DNA of 64,000 bases from the NCBI GenBank assembly GCA_951213105.1, contig OX578136.1, positions 152,540,678-152,604,677 on the forward strand, read 5' to 3'. Below, piece by piece: positions 1 to 11,158 of the stretch. Position 1 is the stretch's first letter; each line of letters opens with the position of its first letter. Source of the stretch: Amaurobius ferox. Its lineage: Eukaryota; Arthropoda; Arachnida; Araneae; Amaurobiidae. The position numbers were made by a program, and so were the translations under genes. The notes below the pieces were generated by a model. The model ran no database searches, was not told where the DNA came from, and was given only the letters and a program-made list of their open reading frames with translations.

Positions 1-870
1 AAGCGGTGATTTTTAGTTACGTATATAGTGAGCATTTTATGCTGGTATAGAGACCAAAAAGATTTACGAAAAATCAATGAGAAATTCATCAGCATGACAG
101 GGGACTAAAACATCCAGAAAGTAAGACAATTGTAAGCCTATGTCATAAGTACATTGGAAACAAAAATTAATAAAATATAAAATGAACAAAATATCATCAT
201 CATCATTGAGATCGAGATCAAACAGAGCAAAACTGGCATAGCGAGTATAGAAAGCAAATTAAAGGATTTCAAAAGCTTATCTTTAAAAATGCATAGAAAT
301 ACCACAGAATGGGATACGAATAATTAAAAAGTAATCATATTGTTACTTAGGAATCGTGTCTGTACTCTCAGGATAAAAAGTGAGTCAGTATTTCTTTATA
401 ACTAATGCTTTTATTTAAAAACACCAATAAACGTAAACAGGAACAGCTACAACTTTAAAACTATAGCTAATAACTTTATAGCTATCTCAGAAGGTTACAT
501 ACCAACTGTCAGGTGCATAAAACAACAATTAAATGCTCAAATATACAAAAAAGAAAATTATATTCTAGACACTGACGTATTCATACTCATATACTCGTAT
601 TTCTTCGACTACTACCATGCCAATTCATTCCAACTAAACAGTGTGTTGTTCAACATATGTTCAGATCTTAAAACGTGTTTTTCAGTCTAAATCTGAAATT
701 TAAAGTTTTCTGTTCGCTCCACAAAATATCTTTATGGAGCGAATATTTTCTTGTGACATCTTGATTATGATCCTAAGGCACTTTTTAATGAGGTATCAAA
801 TTTGTCGGTCTGTCTCCATAAATGCTCGAAAATTATGACACATAGCAAGTTTTCTTACCACTGCTGGTAT
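1..870. other. AT-rich non-coding stretch
   Basis: I see no open reading frame, RNA or clear repeat with support here. It is probably intronic or upstream DNA of the lipocalin gene whose exons appear downstream. Confidence 0.4.
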
Positions 871-879
871 CGGCTTTTT

Positions 880-945
880 CATGGTGGTGAACACATAAGA
901 CGTGCGAGACCGGTTCATGGATGCTGTTATCTGCAATGGGTGTGT
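880..945 (+). repeat. Decayed hammerhead-family repeat
   Basis: This stretch matches the hammerhead-bearing repeat at 32.9-33.3 kb: a CATG / CATGGATG pair that would form stem I, a CAC / GTG pair that would form stem II, and the distal TATCTGCAATGG. The catalytic core is lost: the CUGANGA position reads GTGGTGA (884-890) and GAAA reads GAGA (906-909). It is a relic and should not cleave. Confidence 0.5.
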
Positions 946-1071
946 GATCTGAATTTTGGAAACGTTCCCTGTAGATTGGTTATGTGGGTGTGAGGAACAC
1001 TGTTATTTTCGAGGCATTTTCCATAGCATCCAGCGAAGTCATACACCTCGGGACCTATATGAAAGCAAAGC

Positions 1072-1100
1072 TATATATAAGCAAAGCTATAAAATCAGTC
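1072..1100 (+). promoter_or_regulatory. Possible core promoter (TATA plus initiator)
   Basis: A TATATATAAG string (from 1072) lies about 25 bases before TCAGTC (1095-1100), which fits an arthropod TATA box and TCAGT initiator. An AATAAA lies further on near 1416. The block 1000-1420 is more GC-rich than its surroundings and could be a retroelement LTR, but I find no second copy in the window, so this stays a pattern match. Confidence 0.22.
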
Positions 1101-1422
1101 AACACGCTCTAATTTCGGCGAAATGCACCCATTCCAGCCGTCATCAGAGCGGGTAGAAGATAATCTCGTATACGGATACGAGGGTGGTCTGTGACGAGAG
1201 GAGCATGAGAAAATTCCAGAGGGACTTAGCACAGGGTGGTCTTGAAATAGGAAAGTGGAATATATATGCAAAAAAGACGCGCAATTGAGAGACGCCCGAC
1301 GTTTTTCGACGAGTTAGGTCGCACGTATCGAGTTCTCCAGCCGACGTAGCGAAGGGGACTCACATGCCTCAACCAGCAGAGGGTTGTTTTGTACATTATT
1401 ATGCAACGTTATGATAGAATAA

Positions 1423-1692
1423 ATGTTTGTGTTTTATTTGCAAACTTTGTCTGATTATTCAAGCCTTGAGAAATTCATTTATTTTAGCCCTATTTCACGG
1501 ATTCGACAACTTATGAAACTCGGAGAGGAAACGGTCACGTATTGTACCGGTGCATTCTTATCGGTATGCACCAAAGGATCAAGCACTACTGAAATAATAT
1601 CAGCGATGATGCAGGAAGGAGATCAAATCAACGAGTTCATAACAGTGAGCATGAAGTTGCAAAGGACTTTCATGTTGAATTACACCCCATGA
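1423..1692 (+). CDS. Unrecognised ORF, possible exon or TE remnant
   Basis: This is an 89-residue open frame whose second half (from about residue 32) has normal-looking composition and two cysteines in the context TYCTGAFLSVCTKG. I do not recognise the family. An AATAAA follows at about 1719. It lies in the same orientation just upstream of the lipocalin exon at 1821, which argues against a separate gene ending here. A remnant inside a lipocalin intron is more likely. Confidence 0.2.
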   Translation: MFVFYLQTLSDYSSLEKFIYFSPISRIRQLMKLGEETVTYCTGAFLSVCTKGSSTTEIISAMMQEGDQINEFITVSMKLQRTFMLNYTP

Positions 1693-1820
1693 AAATTTAG
1701 ATGTATATTTAAACAGAAATAAAATAAGAAATGTTAATATAAATTTATTTGAAATCCAATACAGAACAGGTTTTAGAAATGTTTTTATTCTCTCTCTTTT
1801 CTTTTTACTTTCTATTTCAG

Positions 1821-1913
1821 TCGGGTTGAATGACTACTACAGTATTGTTGACGCAAAGTACGACGAGTACGTGGTTTTCTACTTCTGCGACACCTTGTGG
1901 TACTTTAAAATAG
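1821..1913 (+). CDS. Apolipoprotein-D-like lipocalin, internal exon
   Basis: This exon encodes part of a secreted lipocalin, a beta-barrel carrier of small hydrophobic ligands. A pyrimidine-rich tract ending in TTTCAG precedes it at 1820, and a GTAAGT donor starts at 1914. Reading from 1823 gives 30 codons beginning GLNDYYSIVDAKYDEY and ending DTLWYFKI. This corresponds to the apolipoprotein D segment with the conserved D-Y-x-x-Y pattern and a Cys in the next strand. The exon starts with two bases completing a codon and ends with one base; the exon at 6269 begins with exactly the two bases needed. Upstream exons (signal peptide, GxW motif) are not visible and must lie outside the window or be too diverged. 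The family call is from remembered ApoD features, not a search. Confidence 0.8.
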
Positions 1914-2471
1914 GTAAGTCGTCAGCCGATTACTTTAATTTGATATTGTTTTATAAGCTAATCGGTAATTTTTTTAAACCGCATTAATTTTTTTTCTAAA
2001 CGCTTATTCCAATTGTGTCAATTAATAAAACTACTAGTTGGGCATTTTTACTCAAAGTATTTTTACAAGCGCAAATCCGCGAAAATTTAAATCCAATGAA
2101 AGATAAAAAAAAACCCATATGAACATTTATTAATATATAACTTTTGACTGATGTAGATGTTCCCGACCAAATACTTCCCCATAGTGCTCATGTCACCGTA
2201 ACGCTCTAGTGTGTGCGTAATGGGCTTATCACATATTGTACTAATTATTTAGCAGGTGCTCTCGGGAATCATTCTTTGCATTCGGGTGCAAAGTAAGAAA
2301 TCGCCTACTCTACACTATGCAAATCAAGTCCATGGGATTTTAGTTTAGTCGTCTACATCTTACTCCCTTACAATCCTAAATAATACAACTAGGTTGACGA
2401 AGTCGGATTTAGTGAAAGATGCGGAAGGAACGAAAGAGTCATTGACCTGAAGTGCAAGCTTTTCAAGGGGC

Positions 2472-2591
2472 CACATGTACATGAACATGATTGTAAACTG
2501 TTCGACGAATGCACATGTACATGAACATGATTGTAAACTGTTCGACGAATGCACATGTACATGAACATGATTGTAAACTGTTCGACGAATG
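2472..2591. repeat. 3 x 40 bp tandem repeat
   Basis: Three nearly perfect copies of a 40 bp unit start at 2472, 2512 and 2552. Each begins CACATGTACATGAACATG and ends TTCGACGAATG. The copies look recent. The minus-strand reading frames over it are by-products of the repeat. Confidence 0.9.
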
Positions 2592-2738
2592 ATCGAATTG
2601 GCCGAAACCTCGATTCAATTTATCAAGCAACTTCATTTCCACCTCCCCCACTTCCTTGCAAAGGATGTAGACTGATGTTACGAAGAAAATCAGCTACTCA
2701 TTTTAAAAATCGCAAAATGTAAGAAGTTTTTCAGAATT

Positions 2739-4469
2739 TAGTAGTTCCCAACCCTTTTCTGTTCACGGGATCCTCTTTGTAGTGAGTCTCCTCTACACAG
2801 TAATGTAAGGTAGACTCGGACATTTGCGCTTGTATGCGCACTCAGTTTGCCTTCAGCACTCAGTTGTTTGTAGGTTTGCAGTCATAACACCAGTGTTACA
2901 ATTTTCAAAATTCAAGTTCCATTTGGATAAGTTTTTGATTAAAAGAGGAAAAGTTGAAGATGAGTCAGTGATAAATTGTAACAGTAACAAGAGTGAGAAC
3001 GAACCGATTACAAGTGTAAAAGTCGTGAAAGCAATACAGAGGACGTGAAATCTACTGGAAAAGTCATTAAGTACCAAGATACACTGCCTGGCCAAAAAAA
3101 AAGTCTCGCTGTGAGCTGAAACATATAGATCTTGAAAGGGACGAAGTGGTGATACTTTTCAAAATTTTACATAATTCTGCAATACAACCTTTAAATACAA
3201 CGGGATCAGTGTGCAGCTGATCAGTTCACAGCAATCATGGCTGAATACGTTATACACAGTGGCGGAGAAGATGTCACATATTTTGAAAAGGGCCAAATTC
3301 TTAACCTGTATCAATTCCACACGACGTGCAAGCAGATTGCTGAAATTACTGGCACTGGATTACGAACTGTCCAGGGCATTATTAAATCTTGGAAAGATGG
3401 CGGTGGACCATCAACTTTTCAGAAATTGTGTGGTAGAAAAACAGTCCTAAATAAGCGTGACAGAAGATCATTAAAACGCTTAGTGAAATCGAATCGCAAA
3501 ATAATCAATCCTAGAATTCACAACCATGTTCACTAGTAAAAGCAAGACCATTTCCACTCGCATGATGAGTCGACAACTCAAAGGGATTAAACAGCTGTGT
3601 TTCGAAAAGGAAACCACTGGTTAACGAGAGTAATCGAAAAAAAAAACACTTCAATTCGCCAAGGAACACAAAGAATGGACTACTGAACAATGGGGTGAAT
3701 CATGTAGTCCGATGAGTCCGATTTACTCTCTTCCAACATGATGGACGCATCAGGATCAGAAGGTCCATGACCTTCCTGTACTGTAACCTCAGGAGGAAGT
3801 ATTATGATCTGGGGTTGCTTCTGTTCGGCTGGTCTGGGTGTAGCAACATTGTGCAGTAATAAAATGAAGTCAACTGAATATCTGAGCATACTAAATGCCC
3901 ATCTTATTCCATCAATGGCAATTTTCTTCCCTGAGGGCAATGGCATATTCCAGGATCACAACGCCACGATTCATCGCGCTAAAATTGTGAAAGATTGGTG
4001 ACGAATGCATGCCTTAATTTGTGCAAAAAGTGGTCCAACGAAATATTAACTTGCACAACTTTTTTTATGGTCAGGCAGTGTAGTTAGCAAAATTTTGGAT
4101 TTACGTTCAGTGGATCTGAAAACCGTTCTATACCAAAAAGTGTCGCCTGTGGAGGAAAACTAAGCAGATAATGCACGGTCCCTATAAAGACATTTGAATT
4201 CCAAACTAATTGAACTTTTATGCAAAAATAACAAGATCAAATTTCTCATTAATAACTTGCATATTTTATTATAAGACAATAAATACTCTGTAAAATAAAC
4301 ATGTTTAAGATCTTGAATAATTTTTGTTGCTTTTTCTGAATTAATATTGAGTGAAGTTATTTTAATAGTTTTTATTAGCAATATCACAAACTCTCATAAG
4401 TTTCGCGGTCCGCCTAGCGAATCTTGAAGCACATTAGTTTGCCGTACCACACCCGTTGAGAATAACTGG
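2739..4469 (+). mobile_element. Internally deleted hAT element (ZBED type) hosting a Tc1
   Basis: The left end TAGTAGTTCCCAAC (2739) and the inverse of the right end, CAGTTATTCTCAAC (about 4456-4469), resemble hAT ends of the CAGTGGTTCTCAAC kind. Near 2929-3000 a frame begins HLDKFLIKRGKVEDESV, like the first residues of ZBED/hAT transposases, but the catalytic domain is absent. An 8 bp target duplication is not recognisable. The Tc1 at 3082-4080 sits inside it, so this element is older. Confidence 0.55.
3082..4080 (+). mobile_element. Tc1-like element, deleted (copy A)
   Basis: The element is bounded by TA (3080-3081 and 4081-4082), with inverted ends CACTGCCTGGCCA and CACTGCCTGACCA followed by an A-run and AGT. 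At 999 bp it is well short of a typical 1.6 kb Tc1. The frame from 3237 (MAEYVIHSGG) encodes the N-terminal helix-turn-helix part, including CKQIAEITGTGLRTVQ and SWKDGGGPST. The frame at about 3795-4001 encodes the catalytic-domain start (GGSIMIWGCF) and a decayed second-aspartate region (FQDHNATIH). The segment that should carry the third acidic residue is missing. It cannot make a working transposase. Confidence 0.85.
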
Positions 4470-4882
4470 TTTAGACTAATGACTATTCAAAAACATATGA
4501 CAAGGCTGTAAAAGTCTCAACGAATCTCCCTTAAAATAAAGTTGATACACACCAAAAGAAAAACTTTTCAAAATCCATTTGCTTAACTTAGAAAATGCAA
4601 AAATCTCGTAATACAGACAAGTTGTACATTAAACTATCCATGTATATGAATTATTGAAATTTTTATAAAAGAAAAGAAGTTAGAGGAAAATAAATTCTTA
4701 TCAGTTCATCCCAATTATGTTCTTAGCTGCAAAAATCTAAATATTGTTAACGAGAATACGATAATTGCATTTTATTATTTACAGCTGTTTTTAATTTGAA
4801 TTTAAAATTCAAAATTTTATACTTTACTTTCACAATTTTGATTCCAATTTATTTTTGGAGGCTGGTTGAGATATAAAATATA
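4470..4882. other. AT-rich non-coding stretch shared by both duplicate copies
   Basis: There is no gene or RNA. The sequence reappears in copy B on both sides of the 9142-10904 insertion, so it marks where that insertion landed. Confidence 0.6.
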
Positions 4883-5769
4883 CAGAGTGAGTCAGAACTC
4901 TTGGACCAAACTTTAAGTGGTGATAAATCACATCTAAACAAGCAATTTTTGTCATACAAAGCAGGGTCGTAACGCAAGAGTGAACCGCTAAACGTCGCTG
5001 ACATTGAACGCAGTGACGACTGCGTCAGAACTAGCCAGGGTTTAAGCTGACGGCCTGATCTCTCCTGTCTCGACTTTTTCTTATGGAGCCATATGAAAAG
5101 TCTCATCTACGATAGCCTCATCGACTCCGACGAGGATATTGTTGCTAGGATTGCTGTTGTTGTCGGCGTTGTCCAAGATATGCCGGGTGATTTTGCTAAC
5201 GTGCTCCGTTCGGTACGTAGCAGGTGTGAAGCTTGCATTACTGCTGGTGGTCGCACTTCTGAGCAGTTTCTGTAACTTTGTCCATGCATTCTGCAATTTC
5301 TGTCAGTAAAACGTACTTCGTGCCACTCTGTCATTTTTGTGTTTCCTCTTTTCACGAGTCATTATTTCTTCATTTCATGAGCTACCACCTAGCGGTTTAC
5401 CTCTTGCGTTACGACCCTGCTTTGTATGACAAAAATAGCGAGCGGCACACGTTAGCAAAAACACCCGCCATATCTTGGACAACGCCGGCAGCAACAGCAA
5501 TCCTAGCAACAAGGTCCTCGTCGGAGTCGATGGGGCTATCGTAGATGAGACTTTTCATATGGCCCCATAAGAAAAAGTTGAGACAGGAGAGATCAGGCGA
5601 TCAACTTAAACTCTGGCTAGTTCTGACGCAGTCGTTACTGCATTCAATGTCAGCGACGTCTAGCGGTTCACTTCTTGCGTTACGACCCTGATTTGTATGA
5701 CAAAAATCGCTTGTTTAGATGTGATTTACCATCCTCTAAAGTTTGGTCCAAGAGTTCTGACTCAGCCTG
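4883..5769. mobile_element. Foldback element with long inverted arms (copy A)
   Basis: The element is flanked by TA (4881-4882, 5770-5771) and starts CAGAGTGAGTCAGAACTCTT; its end is the inverse complement with few changes. The inverted arms are each more than 300 bp (about 4883-5205 and 5430-5769). The right part also contains a second direct copy of the TTGCGTTACGACCCTG segment (near 5404 and 5674). No transposase is encoded; the open frames through the arms mirror each other and are not genes. The TA flanks suggest mobilisation by a Tc1/mariner-type enzyme, which is inference. Confidence 0.75.
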
Positions 5770-6268
5770 TATAATTCTAACTGCCGGCGAAGGGAATTGT
5801 AGCATATTTGCCTAGTCTGCTGTAGAAAATTTGAAAGTTCGAACAGTTGGCGAAGCTTTTGAGCTGAGAACCACAGTTTTACGCGTTGCTGAAATGGTTA
5901 GAAATACAACAATACCATTTCACACGCCAAGATTTCTTTAAAATACTCAAAATAGTTAACTGATTGATTTCAACCTATCTATTTTTAGAAAACTATACAG
6001 TCACCCACATTCCACAGTATAAGTGTTTTAGCATTATCTGTAGCGAATGCCCAAAAGATATCATTAAATGCTTTGAGCTGGAGACTCCTTTATTTCTATG
6101 CTATTAATGCTCGTCTACCACTCTTTTTACTCGGGATCAAAACTCGGCACTGCGAAGCTTCGGGTTTGCGAGCATTATTGCATTAAGGTAAAGAAGTTTT
6201 CAGCTTGAGGCATTTAATACTGCCTTTTGCACATTCGTTACATATCTGTCCTTGTCAATTTCTTCCAG

Positions 6269-6399
6269 AATTAGCGTGGGTATTGACCAGAGAAGCGAAA
6301 CTGAGTGAAGAAAAGAAGACAAGTTTGTTTCAGAAACTGAAGACTCTGGATATCGACACCAGCCGTCTCGAATTCGCAAACCAGGAATATTGTAATTAA
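6269..6399 (+). CDS. Apolipoprotein-D-like lipocalin, last exon (copy A)
   Basis: An acceptor TTTCTTCCAG ends at 6268. The leading AA joins the single G left by the exon at 1913 to make Glu, and the frame continues LAWVLTREAKLSEEK to ...EFANQEYCN and a TAA. This is the lipocalin C-terminus: the last strand with A-W-x-L-x-R, the alpha helix, then the I-D-x-S/K and Q-x-x-C tail whose cysteine normally forms a disulphide. Length and register match the ApoD C-terminus. AATAAA at 6542-6547 is a good poly(A) signal. Confidence 0.82.
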
Positions 6400-6541
6400 A
6401 AAAAAAACAGTTGAGTGAAAATTGTAAAAAAAAAAAGATATATTATATTATCACAGAAATACAAACTCATTTTTCACCACATTTTAAAATATCTGAATTT
6501 TATTGGTAGATACTAAATGCATAAAATTTTATATTTTCAGC

Positions 6542-6547
6542 AATAAA
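6542..6547 (+). terminator. Poly(A) signal, lipocalin copy A
   Basis: This is the first canonical AATAAA after the lipocalin stop codon, about 143 bases downstream. The equivalent hexamer is kept in copy B. Confidence 0.5.
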
Positions 6548-7485
6548 TCGACTTATAATGTTGTAAGTGTCCATATTTTGACCATTTGTGAGTTACTTTT
6601 TGATATTTTTCCATTGTATAGAGAAAGTACACTTTTCCTTAAAATAATCGCAGAGATATTGTTTGGAAAGCATTTTTAAAGACTTTCTGGACACGTTATG
6701 AGCACTTACATACATATGTTCATCTGTGTGTTAGGTACGGGTACGGTAACTGAAAAGTGAATGTACATACCACTGCAAAACTTAATGTATAGATATGTCT
6801 GTGTTAATGTATACATGCATTAATACATGTGTGTTTAATGTATACATTATGCAAAAAACTGTAACTAGATAGAATCTTTTGTAACTTCTATTGGAACGCG
6901 AAATATTGGAAATGTATTTAAACTGTTCAAATATAAATCCACAAATTATGACAATATTATATATTTTTTATCATTGTCATCTCAATTACTGCTTTATTTC
7001 AAAAATAATATATTGAAGATACGTGTTTATGATGAAGCATATCCCAATATTAAATATTACCACCATTTATGGGTTTATATTTAACGCTCTAAATAAACAA
7101 AAGCATGCAACGTTTTATATGCACACTTCACACTTCTCCGGTTCTGATTTTTTAAGAGTATTTAAGAGATTTTTTATACGTTATATAGCGGTTTTACATA
7201 ACGTGATCAGCATTCGTTCAATATAAATAAAATTGCTTTAGATTGATCAACTTTCAGTTTGTGATTTGTGATTGATCAAGTGAACTTGTAAAATTTTAAA
7301 ATTCGTAAAATTGTGAGTCACTGAAAAATTGCCCCCCCCCCCCCCCCCCCCAAGAAGCGGAGTTTAAAAAAACCGGCTCATGATCGATCCGGCACTATTT
7401 ATAAAGTTACGTAATAAATAATTGTTATATATGTTCCCAATAAATCAGGTAAAAATGTTGGATAGACGTGTAATACATTTAAAAG
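6548..7485. other. 3' flank of lipocalin copy A
   Basis: This AT-rich DNA holds alternating TGTATACAT-type motifs (6720-6850), one 40 bp-class unit at 7012-7050 (39 bp here) and a run of 20 C at 7332-7351. No gene is seen. Confidence 0.6.
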
Positions 7486-7602
7486 CCAGTGACAGAATGT
7501 AACAGTAATAAGAGTGAGAACGAACCGATTACAAGTGGAAGTGTCGTAAAAGCAATACAAGGGACGTGAAATGTACTGGAAAAGTTCGTAAGTACCAATA
7601 TA

Positions 7603-8589
7603 CACTGCCTGGCCAAAAAAAAGTCTCGCTGTGGGTTGAAACATATAGATATTGAAAGGGACGAAGTGGTGATGCTTTTCAAAATTTTACATAATTCTGC
7701 AATACAACCTTTAAATATAACGAGATCAGTGTGCAGCTGATCAGTTAGTTCACAGCGATCATGGCTGAATACGTTATATACAGTGGCGGAAAAGATGTTG
7801 CATAATTTGAAAAGGGCCAAATTCTTGACCTGTGTCAACACTGGCACTGGATTACGAACTGTCCAGCGCATTATTAAATCTTGGAAAGATGGCGGTGGAC
7901 CATCAACTTTGCAGAAATTATGTGGTCGAAAAAAAGTCCTAAAAAATCATGACAGAAGATTATTAAAACGCTTAGTGAAATCGAATCGCAATAAAATCGA
8001 TCCTAGAACTCACAACCATGTTCACTAGTAAAAGCAAGACCGTTTCCACTAGCACGATGAGACGAGAACTCAAAGGACTGGGATTCAACAACTGTGTTTC
8101 GAAAAGGAAACCACTAGTTACAGAGAATAATCGAAAAAAAAGGAGTTCAATTCGCCAAGAAACACAAAGAATGGATTACTGAACAATGGGGTGAATCATG
8201 TAGTCCGATGAGTCCAGATTTACTTTCTTCCAGCATGATGGACGCATCAGGATCAGAAGGTTCTTGACCTTCCTGTACTATATAACTACTGTACAGTCCT
8301 CAGGAGGAAGTATTATGATCTGGGGTTGTTTCTGTTCGACTGGTCTAGGTGCAGCAACACTATGCAGCAATAAAATGAAGTCAACTGACTATCTGAGCAT
8401 ACTGAATGGCCATCTTATTCCATCAATGGCATTTTTCTTTCCTGAGGGAAATGGATTCCAGGATCCCAAAGCCACGATTCATCGCGCTAAAATTGTGAAA
8501 GATTGGTGACGAATGCATGTCGTAATTTGTGCTAAAGGTGGTCCAACGAAATATCAACTTGCACGACTTTTTTTAATGTCCAGGCAGTG
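7603..8589 (+). mobile_element. Tc1-like element, deleted (copy B)
   Basis: This is the paralogue of 3082-4080, flanked by the same TA and host sequence, so it arose by duplication rather than a second insertion. It shares the missing C-terminal catalytic segment. It additionally lacks about 34 bases near 7837 that encode part of the helix-turn-helix (YQFHTTCKQIAEI in copy A). Confidence 0.85.
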
Positions 8590-9141
8590 TAGTTAGCAAA
8601 ATTTTGGAATTACGTTCACTGGGCCTGAAAACCATCCTGTGCCAAAATATGTCGTCTGTAGAGGAAAACTAAGCAAACAATGCATGGTCCCTATAAAGAC
8701 ATTTGAATACCAAACTAATTGAACTTTTATGCAAAAAATAACAAGATCAAGTTTCTCATTAATAACTAACATATTTTATTATAAGACAATAAATACTTTG
8801 TAAAATAAACATGTTTGAGATCTGCAATATTTTTTTGGTGTTGATTTTTCTGAATTGACATTGAGTGAAGTTATTTTAATAGTTTTTATTAGCAATATCA
8901 CAAAGTCTCCGAAGTTTCGCTGCCCGCCTAGCGAATTTCGAAGCACATTAGTTTGCCGTACCACACCTGTTGAGAATAACTGGTTTAGACTAATGAAATG
9001 ACTATTCAAAAACATATGGAAAGGCTGTAAAAGTCTCATCGAATCTCCCTTAGAGTAAAGTTGATACACACCAAAAGAAATGTTTTTCAGCATCCATTTG
9101 CTTGTTAACTTTAAATTGCTAAAATCTCGTAATACACACAA

Positions 9142-10904
9142 TTCTTACTGCTGTGATAAGGACTGAAAAAAGAGATCTTTAAGAAATATAAAAGTTAATT
9201 TACAATCCCCATCACACATCTAGTTGGGTCGGTCACTCACATACAATAATAAAAAAAAGGAAATTAATTACAGATTAGTAACTTAATGGAAGGGGATCGT
9301 ATAAGTGGGGAATGAATTTTGAATAAAAGGAAAAAAATGCATTGCGTTGTGTTTAAAACATTAACCCATTTTTGCATGTGAGCGCCTAAAACTAAATTAC
9401 ACATAAATTTAATTAATATTATATTTCATATGTAACATTAAAAAAAATATATATACCTGTATTCAGGATCTGCAATGAGAAATTTATAAATAGTGTAAAA
9501 CAAAGGTTTCCCTTTAATTTGGAACCAAAAAGGAAAAGAATTATTTCTTGTTACTAAAGGATAGTTCATGAGACATGGACTGATAACTCTCAGTCACAAG
9601 TGACTTGGTGTTCTTTATCAATTTGACAAACATAATAATTTTCTTGATTCATAAATACTCCTGTTACCTAAAATGATGTTAATATAGATGAATGAAATAT
9701 ATCTTCATATGTAAAGCTTCAATAGGTAGGAGTTTGCATTTTATATTGTATTTCTTAGATGAATACATATTTATATTTATGTGATGTGGTATTGTGAAAG
9801 TCACGAGTACTTAATGTCCGATTTCATAGGACACTTCACAAAGTTTGCAATATGACCTCAATATGTGTTTTTTTTGCGAACAAATCATATTCCTTCGCAT
9901 ATCAAACCAAGGCAGAATCTATTCACCTTGAATTCTCATGAATTCACACAAAAGCTATTTTACACAGCTCAATAACTCTTTCTTGAAAAGAACAATCCTC
10001 TGTACATATTGAAAACAAGCACAAAAGTTAAAAAGTAAATTCACCTTTATTTTTAGTTGAAGAAAACACAAAATAAAATATATATATTGACCAAATTGTT
10101 ATTGCAGAATAATGTCATCAATTTTGTTCACGTGCACTATCAATATCTCCATTTTAACACACAAGTTATTATAAATAAAGACTTTCTTCAAATGTACTCA
10201 CTTGCCATATTAATGATATTATTATTATTTTTTGCTGTCACAAGATAAAATATTCGATAAATATGGATATGTTGCACATGGATTCCATCTTAACAAATGA
10301 TAAGGACAAGAGGTGAAGACACACACCCTTACCTTAAGAAAATACACACCTGTTCTCATCACAAATTATTTAAGAATAATTAATCAGCATTACTCCGCAT
10401 ACTTGTCATAGATAGTGTGTATAGGATCGTTTTAATACAAAAAAAAATGAATTCAATAATAAATAAAAAAAAAGGCGAAAAGATGTCCCCGAGGGGACCC
10501 CTTTCTTTAAACACCACCTACACGCACCACAAATTTTCAAGAGAAGAACGAGTCAGCACAATTTCTCCCGCGCTAACCGGATGATGCCATGCCAAAAAAA
10601 CTAAATTCTCGCTGAACCGGGGAGATTCCTTTGCCAATCATAAAAAAAAAAGGATGTCTTTTTGCCGCAATTTTGAAAGAGGGCGTGGACTGTACATGAA
10701 AATATGAATACAACAGCGTGTTATAATTTAATTTATAAAAGAGACAATTGGCCTATTAATGATTATATAAAATAAAAGCAATTTTGAATAAGATAATTTG
10801 GAATAATAAATTTAAAGTAAAATAAAAAATATTTAATGAATTATAAAAAAAATGTTAATTTTGAATAGTAAAAATAATAACGTGTTGTGACGAGTCACAA
10901 CACT
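9142..10904. other. 1.76 kb insertion unique to duplicate copy B
   Basis: Copy A runs directly from the AATACAGACAA context to ACATTAAACTATCC; copy B has about 1.76 kb between the equivalent points. The insert is AT-rich with no recognisable protein. Its right edge is a perfect hairpin, GTGTTGTGAC-GA-GTCACAACAC (10883-10904). The left edge begins TTCTTACTGCTGTGAT. No target duplication or clear inverted ends were found. A non-autonomous transposon is the likeliest reading. Confidence 0.5.
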
Positions 10905-11158
10905 TACATTAAACTATCCACGTATATGAATTATTGAAATTTTATAAAAGAAAATAAGTGAGAAGAAAATAAATTCTTATCGGTCCATACCAATTCTTTT
11001 CTTAGCTGCATTAATCAAAATATTGTTAACGAAAATACGATAATTACTTTTTATTTACTGCTGTTTTTAATTTGAATTTAAAATTCAAAATTTTATATTT
11101 TAATTTCATAATTTTGATTCCAGTTTATTTTTGGAGGCCGGTTGAGATATGAAATATA

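Larger units (their letters stand above)
1914..6268 (+). other. Lipocalin intron filled with repeats
   Basis: This is a GT-AG interval between the two phase-compatible lipocalin exons, about 4.36 kb. It contains a 3 x 40 bp repeat, a hAT derivative with an internal Tc1, and a foldback element. The remaining stretches (for example 2592-2738, 4480-4882, 5772-6200) are AT-rich with no gene. If the duplicated exon at 12556 is used instead, the intron would run to 12555. Confidence 0.6.
2966..7485 (+). repeat. Tandem segmental duplication, copy A
   Basis: Copy A begins inside the hAT element and ends in the AT-rich DNA after the polyC tract. It carries, in order, Tc1, the hAT 3' end, the foldback element, the lipocalin last exon, its 3' UTR and one 40 bp unit. 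The same order recurs in copy B directly downstream. The junction is near 7486-7488, where the unit-end sequence GACGTGTAATACATTTAAAA is followed by the unit-start sequence CAGTGACAGAATGTAACAG. Confidence 0.85.

Noticed and set aside
880..945. Hammerhead ribozyme
   Set aside because: Core bases are mutated (GTGGTGA and GAGA), so it is kept only as a relic; likewise 46954-46998.
5081..5544. Mirror-image frames on both strands
   Set aside because: They are the two inverted arms of the foldback element; same at 11370-11825.
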